Origin: Pseudonocardia sp. C8
GTDB lineage: Bacteria; Actinomycetota; Actinomycetes; Mycobacteriales; Pseudonocardiaceae
Direction: 5' to 3'
NCBI RefSeq assembly: GCF_014267175.1
Contig: NZ_JACMTR010000002.1
Coordinates: forward strand, 3,435,501-3,499,500
DNA length: 64,000 bases
In this document: positions 58,999 to 64,000 of the stretch, piece after piece
Numbering within the stretch: the stretch's first letter is position 1
Layout: the number at the start of each line of letters is the position of its first letter
Notes under the pieces: generated by a model
Databases searched by the model: none
Told to the model about the DNA's origin: nothing
Seen by the model: only the letters and a program-made list of their open reading frames with translations
Program-made: the position numbers and the translations under genes

Positions 58999-60710
58999 TG
59001 ATCGAGGATGCGGGCGACGCGCCCGCGGTCACCGCACGCGGGGTGGTGACCGGGACCGTCGCCGCGTTCCGCGGCCGGGTCGCGGCCGCGACCGTCCTGC
59101 TGTGCGGCCACCAGGTCGGTGAGGCACTCGTCCCGGTGCTGGTCGGCGTCGTGATCGACCAGGCGGTCGCCACCGGCCACCCGGCCCGGCTGCTGCTGTG
59201 GCTGCTGGTGCTGGCCGCGGACTTCGCGCTGCTGTCCTCCTGCTACCGGTTCGGGGCCCGGCACGCCCTGCACGCGGACCTGCGCGCGGACGCCGGCCTG
59301 CGGGTCCGGATCGCCCGCCGGCTGCTCGAGCACCGCGGCGGCGCCGAGGCCGGCCGGCTGCCCGGCTCGATCAGCTCGATCGCCATCGCGGACGCCAAGC
59401 GGGTGGCGGTGATGAACCTCTGGATCCCGGTCGCCGCGGCGGCACTGGCCGCGCTCGCCGTCGCCGCCGTCGCGTTGCTGCGGATCTCCCTCCCGCTCGG
59501 CCTGCTGATCCTGCTCGGCACGCCGCCGCTGCTCTGGCTGGTCAGCCGGGTCGGGAAACCGCTGGAGCGGCGCAGCGGTGCCGAGCAGGAGCGCGCCGCC
59601 CGGGCCGCCGGCACGGCCGCGGACCTCGTCTCCGGGATCCGGGTCCTCAAGGGACTCGGGGCCGGGCGCGCCGCGTCCGCGCAGTACGCCCGGACGAGCC
59701 GGACCGCGCTGGCGGCGACCGTGCGGGCCACCCGGGCGGAGGCCGGGTTCCTCGGCACCGTCCAGCTCGCCAACGGCCTGTTCCTGGCCGTGATCGCGCT
59801 GGTCGGGGGCCGGCTCGCGCTGGAAGGGGCGATCACCGTCGGCAACCTGGTCTCCGCGGTCGGGCTGGCGCAGTTCCTGGTCGGCCCGCTGCAGACGGTC
59901 GGGATGGTGGGGGCCCGCGCCGCCCAGGCCCGGGCGTCCGCGGCCCGGATCGCGGAGCTGCTCTCCGCACCCCGGGCCGTCGGCCCCGGCAACGGGACGC
60001 GTCCGCCCCGCTCCGCGCCACGGGCACTGGAGCTGCGCGGGCTGCGCCACGGCCCGATCGACGGCCTGGACCTGCAGGTACCGGCCGGTCAGCTGCTCGG
60101 TGTGGTGACGGCGGACCCCGCGGCGGCGGGCGCGCTGGCCGCCTGCCTGGCCCGCGACACCGAACCGGACGGCGGGCGGATCCTCGTCGGCGGGATCCCG
60201 GCCGGGGACGTGGACCCGGCCGTCCTGCGCTCCCACGTGCTGGTCGCCGCGCACGATGCGCACCTGTTCACCGGAACCGTCCGGGACAACGTGCTGGCCG
60301 CCGCCGAGCCCGCCGCGGATCCGGAACCCGCGATGGCGGCCGCCCGGGCCGACCAGGCCGTGGAGGCGCTGCCCGGCGGCACGGACACCGCTGTGGCCTC
60401 CCGCGGCAGCTCGCTATCCGGCGGTCAGCGGCAGCGGATCGCGCTCGCCCGGGCGCTCGCCGCCGGGCCACCGGTGCTCGTGCTGCACGACCCGACCACG
60501 GCCGTCGACGCCGTCACCGAGATCGAGATCGCGCACCGGCTGCGGGAGTTCCGGGCCGGGCACACCACGCTGCTGCTGACGACCAGCCCGGCACTGCTCG
60601 CCGTCACCGACCGCGTCGTCGTGCTGCGCGGGGGCCGCGTGGCCGCCGACGCGACCCACGAGGACCTGATGACCGGCGACGACGACTACCGCGCGACGGT
60701 GACCGGATGA
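58998..60710 (+). CDS. ABC transporter ATP-binding/permease subunit with degenerate nucleotide site
   Basis: A 570-residue half transporter of the type IV (exporter) fold: six helices (about 20-300), then a nucleotide-binding domain. The Walker A position reads VVTADPAAAGALA with no Lys; the Walker B position reads LVLHDPTTAVD (Asp to His, Glu to Asp), and the H-loop His is lost. The signature LSGGQRQRIALARALA is intact. With its partner it forms one sound site (partner Walker A/B with this signature) and one dead site, like IrtAB-type siderophore transporters. ATG 58998; an IdeR-like box overlaps the promoter. Confidence 0.85.
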   Translation: MIEDAGDAPAVTARGVVTGTVAAFRGRVAAATVLLCGHQVGEALVPVLVGVVIDQAVATGHPARLLLWLLVLAADFALLSSCYRFGARHALHADLRADAGLRVRIARRLLEHRGGAEAGRLPGSISSIAIADAKRVAVMNLWIPVAAAALAALAVAAVALLRISLPLGLLILLGTPPLLWLVSRVGKPLERRSGAEQERAARAAGTAADLVSGIRVLKGLGAGRAASAQYARTSRTALAATVRATRAEAGFLGTVQLANGLFLAVIALVGGRLALEGAITVGNLVSAVGLAQFLVGPLQTVGMVGARAAQARASAARIAELLSAPRAVGPGNGTRPPRSAPRALELRGLRHGPIDGLDLQVPAGQLLGVVTADPAAAGALAACLARDTEPDGGRILVGGIPAGDVDPAVLRSHVLVAAHDAHLFTGTVRDNVLAAAEPAADPEPAMAAARADQAVEALPGGTDTAVASRGSSLSGGQRQRIALARALAAGPPVLVLHDPTTAVDAVTEIEIAHRLREFRAGHTTLLLTTSPALLAVTDRVVVLRGGRVAADATHEDLMTGDDDYRATVTG

Positions 60711-62477
60711 CCGCGCCCGCCGGCTCCGCCGGTCCCCGCCTCCTGCCGGTCGCGAGCGGACCCCGGACCCGGGCCGCGTTGCGCGAGCTGCTGCGGCCGA
60801 ACCGGGCCGCGGCCACTCGCGGTGGCCGCACTGGTCGCCGGGTCCGCGGTCAGCCTGCTCGCCGCCCCGCTGCTCGGCCGGATCGTCGACGCGGCCGTCG
60901 CCGGCGCCGGTGCCGACGCGGTCACCGGGCCGGTCCTCGGGCTGGCCGCGATCGCGGTCGGCCAGGGGGTGCTGGCGTTCGCCGGTGTCGCGCTGATCGC
61001 GCGGGTCGGCGAGACGATGCTGGCCCGGCTGCGCGAGCGGTTCGTCGAGCACGCCCTCGAGCTGCCGCTCGACACCCTCGAGCGGGCCGGGTCCGGCGAC
61101 CTCACCTCCCGGGTGACCGACGACGTCACGGTGGTCGCCGAGGCCGTCCGGGAGGCGCTGCCGGCGTTCGCCCGGGCCGCCCTGCTCATCGCGCTGACCC
61201 TGGTCGGGCTGGCCGCCCTGGACTGGCGGTTCCTGCTGGGCGCGCTGCTCGCGGTCCCGATCCAGGTGGTCACCGCGCGCTGGTTCCTCACCCGCTCCGG
61301 CGCGCTCTACGCCGAGGAGCGGATCGCCGGCGGCGCCCAGCAGCAGCAGCTGCTCGACACCGCGTCCGGGGTGTCGACCGTGCGGGCGTTCCGGCTCACC
61401 GACGAGCACCTGCGCCGGGTCGGCGACCGGGCCGACGAGGTCGCCGCGATCGGGCGGCGGCTGGTGCTGCTGCAGACCCGGTTCTTCGGGCGGCTCAACG
61501 CGGGTGAGCTGGCCGGCCTGACCGGGGTGCTGGTGGCCGGGTTCGTGCTGGTCGGCAACGGGACGGCGACGATCGGCACGGCCAGCGCCGCGGCCCTGTA
61601 CTTCGTGAACCTCTTCACGCCGATCAACATCGTGCTGTTCCAGCTGGACGCGGCGCAGTCGGCGGCCGCGGGCCTGCGCCGCATCGTGGGCGTGGCCGAC
61701 CTCGCGCCCCCGCCCCCGCCGGACCGCCCGGCGGAGCCCGCCGACGGCGGGGTGCGGGCCCGCGGACTCACACACTCCTACGTCGACGGCCATCCTGCAC
61801 TGTCCGGGGTGGACCTCGACGTGCCGCCGGGCGCGCGGGTCGCGCTGGTCGGCGCCAGCGGGGCGGGCAAGTCGACGCTGGCGAAGCTGCTCGCCGGGAT
61901 GCACCGCCCGGACGCGGGATCCGTCGAGATCGGTGGTGTGCCGCTGGACCGGCTCGGGGCCGGGTGCCGGCCGGTCGTGCTCGTGACCCAGGAGGTGCAC
62001 GTGTTCGCCGGCCCGCTCGCCGACGACCTGCGGCTGGCCCGCCCGGACGCCGGGGACGACGAGCTGCGGGCGGCGCTGCGCACCGTCGGCGCCGAGGAAT
62101 GGGTCGCCGCCCTGCCCGACGGGCTGGGCACGGTCGTCGGGCAGGGCGGGCACCCGCTGACCGTGGTGCAGTCCCAGCAGCTGGCGCTGGCCCGCCTCGT
62201 CCTCGCCGATCCCGCGGTCGCCGTCCTCGACGAGGCGACGGCGGAGGCGGGCAGCGCCGGGGCCGCCGTCCTGGAACGCGCGGCCGACGCCGCGCTCGCC
62301 GGGCGCACCGCGGTCGTCGTCGCGCACCGGCTCGGCCAGGTCACCGAGGCCGGCACGGTGCTCGTGCTCGACGGCGGGCGCCCGGTCGAGTCCGGGCCGC
62401 CCCGGGAGCTGATGGCGGCCGGCGGGCGGTTCGCCCACCTGTGGCAGGCGTGGAGCGGGCTGCGCGGCGGGGCCTGA
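60707..62477 (+). pseudogene. ABC transporter second subunit, apparent frameshift near 60815-60822
   Basis: ATG 60707 shares ATGA with the stop of subunit 1 and starts MTAPAGSAGPRLLPVASGP, then an ABC-like LRELLRPNRAAAT; at ~60815 coding sense moves to the next frame, where AVAALVAGSAVSLLAAPLLGRIVDAA and the rest of a 551-residue ABC half transporter follow (from GTG 60822). Walker A GASGAGKST and Walker B VAVLDEAT are intact, the signature is degenerate (LTVVQSQQLALAR). One base (60818) would have to be skipped. This may be an assembly error, recent mutation or recoding; alternatively translation begins at GTG 60822, which lacks a ribosome site. Confidence 0.6.
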
Positions 62478-62492
62478 TCCGGGCGCCGGCCC

Positions 62493-63134
62493 TCAGGCGC
62501 CGGAGCACGCGAGCAGGACGCGGGCCAGGTCCTTCCACTGCTCGAGCATCGAGTCGTTCCGCGGGTCGCGCGGATCGAAGGTGTAGGTCATCGCCGCGCC
62601 GCGCATCGAGGTCAGCAGCAGGTCGCGCAGCTGCCGGAACCGGGCCCGGGACGCGAGCTCCTCCCCGAACATCCGGGCCATCGAGCCGCGGATCGCGGCA
62701 CCGAGGCGCCGCTCCTCCGGCCGCAGCGCGTCGGCGATCTCGCCGTTCACCCGGGCCGCCGTCCACAGCTCGATCGACGCCCAGAAGTGCGGCTCGGAGA
62801 AGCTCTCCCAGAGCAGCTCGATGACCCGGTCCGCGCGCTCGAACACGTCCGCCGGCGGGTTCTGCTCCACCACCTGCCGGACCCGTCGCTCGGTGTCGGC
62901 GACCCGCTTGACGGCCAGGTGCTGGGCGGCCGCCACCAGCAGCCGGTCCCGGGACGGGAAGTGGTGCAGCAGCCGTCCCCGGGACACCGCGGCCTCGGAC
63001 TGGATCGTGAGCGTGGTCGCGCGCGCGTAGCCGCCGTCGATCAGGCAGGTGACGGCGGCGTCCAGGATCCGGGCGCGGCTGTCCTCGGAGCGCTGCGCCC
63101 GGGTCCGGGAGACCGGGACTCGTTCGGTGCTCAT
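62493..63134 (-). CDS. TetR family transcriptional regulator
   Basis: A 213-residue TetR regulator. The helix-turn-helix is ARILDAAVTCLIDGGYARATTLTIQSEAAVSRGRLLHHFPSRDRLL (about 20-65), followed by a ligand-binding helical domain. ATG 63134. It is 11 bp downstream of the acyl-CoA dehydrogenase gene on the same strand, so both belong to one transcript; an acyl-CoA ligand is plausible. The gene to its right ends convergently at 62477. Confidence 0.85.
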   Translation of the reverse strand: MSTERVPVSRTRAQRSEDSRARILDAAVTCLIDGGYARATTLTIQSEAAVSRGRLLHHFPSRDRLLVAAAQHLAVKRVADTERRVRQVVEQNPPADVFERADRVIELLWESFSEPHFWASIELWTAARVNGEIADALRPEERRLGAAIRGSMARMFGEELASRARFRQLRDLLLTSMRGAAMTYTFDPRDPRNDSMLEQWKDLARVLLACSGA

Positions 63135-63145
63135 GACCTCGCCGG

Positions 63146-64000
63146 TCAGAGCCCGAGTCCCCGACCGATGACCTCCTTCATGATCTCGGTCGTGCCACCG
63201 TAGATCCGGGTGATCCGGGCGTCGGCATAGGCCTTGGAGATCGGGTACTCGGTCATGTACCCGTAGCCGCCGTGAAGCTGCAGGCACCGGTCGACGACCT
63301 TGCCCTGCAGCTCGGTGCACCAGTACTTCGCCTTGGACGCGTCCACGGCGGTGAGCTCGCCCGCGTTGAGGGCGCGGACGCAGTCGTCGACGTAGTGCTC
63401 GGCGATGTCGATCTCGGTGTCCAGCTCGGCCAGCACGAACTTCGAGTTCTGGAACGACCCGATCGGGGCGCCGAACGCCTTGCGCTCCTTCACGTAGGCC
63501 AGGGTCTCGGTCAGCGCGGTCCGTGCCGCCGCCACGGCCGCGACCGCGATCGAGAGCCGTTCCTGGGGCAGCTTGGTGACCAGCTGGGTGAAGCCCTGCC
63601 CTTCCTCGGGCCCGAGCAGGTTCTCCACCGGCACCTTCACGTCGGTGAACGACAGCTCGGCCGTGTCCTGCGCGTGCTGGCCGAGCTTGTCCAGGTTGCG
63701 GCCGCGCTCGAAGCCGGGCATCCCGCGCTCGAGCACCAGAAGGCTCATGCCCTTGTGCTTCTGCGACGGGTCGGTCTTCACCGCGACGACGACCAGGTCG
63801 GCGTTGATGCCGTTGGTGATGAACGTCTTCGCCCCGTTGACGACGTAGTGGTCGCCGTCCCGGATCGCGGTCGTCGACATCGACGCCAGGTCCGAACCGA
63901 TGCCCGGCTCGGTCATCGCGATGGCGAGGACCTGCTCGCCGCGCACCGCGCCGGGCAGCCACCGCTGCTTCTGCTCCTCGGAGCAGAAGCTGAGCAGGTA
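63146..64000 (-). CDS. Acyl-CoA dehydrogenase (5' end outside window)
   Basis: The last ~284 residues of a FadE-type acyl-CoA dehydrogenase; the start is beyond 64000. FAD/substrate motifs: AMTEPGIGSDLASM, GAKTFITNGINADLVVV, then QLHGGYGYMTEYPISKAYADARITRIYGGTTEIMKEVIGRGLGL with the base in YGGTTEIM. It oxidises an acyl-CoA. It ends 11 bp before the TetR gene. The enzyme is separate from the ACAD10/11-like one at 45056. Confidence 0.9.
   Translation of the reverse strand, partial: YLLSFCSEEQKQRWLPGAVRGEQVLAIAMTEPGIGSDLASMSTTAIRDGDHYVVNGAKTFITNGINADLVVVAVKTDPSQKHKGMSLLVLERGMPGFERGRNLDKLGQHAQDTAELSFTDVKVPVENLLGPEEGQGFTQLVTKLPQERLSIAVAAVAAARTALTETLAYVKERKAFGAPIGSFQNSKFVLAELDTEIDIAEHYVDDCVRALNAGELTAVDASKAKYWCTELQGKVVDRCLQLHGGYGYMTEYPISKAYADARITRIYGGTTEIMKEVIGRGLGL

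Overview
The window is about 73% G+C, with third-position GC bias throughout, many GTG starts, mycothiol-era and mycobacterium-like families (Lsr2, MmpS-like domain, DprE2-like reductase, NDMA-dependent alcohol dehydrogenase, SigJ/ECF41) and many short-leader or leaderless promoters with a TANNNT -10 box. This points to a high-GC actinobacterium, most likely a member of the Pseudonocardiaceae such as Pseudonocardia (inference). It reads as ordinary chromosome: no phage, transposase, CRISPR array, rRNA or recognisable tRNA was seen.

Layout. 0-10 kb: end of a SNF2 helicase coupled to a SWIM-zinc-finger gene; a DoxX membrane protein behind an iron-box-like site; a repeat-filled 0.6 kb gap; then a four-gene overlapping operon (reductase, DUF998 membrane protein, M28 peptidase with a membrane domain, DHA2 exporter). 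10-18 kb: DUF309, a membrane SGNH hydrolase, an NDMA-dependent alcohol dehydrogenase, a DprE2-like SDR, and a two-gene unit with a molybdopterin oxidoreductase that lacks the Fe-S cysteines. 18-30 kb: aroE, two methyltransferases, an ECF41 sigma factor divergent from its AhpD-like partner with matching ECF41 promoters on both sides, a racemase-ACT fusion, ilvD, an L,D-transpeptidase, a hydrolase, a DEAD-box helicase and a PTP-like protein whose catalytic Cys is Gly. 30-43 kb: Tex, DUF4334, a dimethylglycine-oxidase-like protein lacking the flavin-linking His, a Ser/Thr kinase with an MmpS-like outer domain, an MHS transporter, a crotonase, DUF4185, a class-V aminotransferase and a second L,D-transpeptidase. 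43-52 kb: lipid/acyl-CoA genes (two ligases, an ACAD10/11-like dehydrogenase, an enoyl-CoA hydratase), an MBL hydrolase, Lsr2 and a MOSC protein. 52-64 kb: trpS with a leader peptide containing three adjacent Trp codons, a divergent CobW GTPase, an aromatic amino acid decarboxylase, a siderophore-binding lipoprotein, a BCCT transporter, a heterodimeric ABC transporter, and a TetR/acyl-CoA dehydrogenase pair.

How genes work together. The siderophore-binding lipoprotein and the ABC pair each carry an IdeR/DtxR-like box, so this stretch is probably an iron-acquisition region; a third, better box precedes doxX. The trpS leader can fold into the mutually exclusive hairpins of a classic attenuator. 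The strongest non-coding signal is a 62-bp tandem repeat family present at three distant intergenic loci (2.2, 26.8 and 50.8 kb), each unit able to form a hairpin with compensating stem changes, plus single related copies at 3.8 and 10.1 kb. One array lies between two identical 36-nt perfect hairpins spaced exactly 500 bp.
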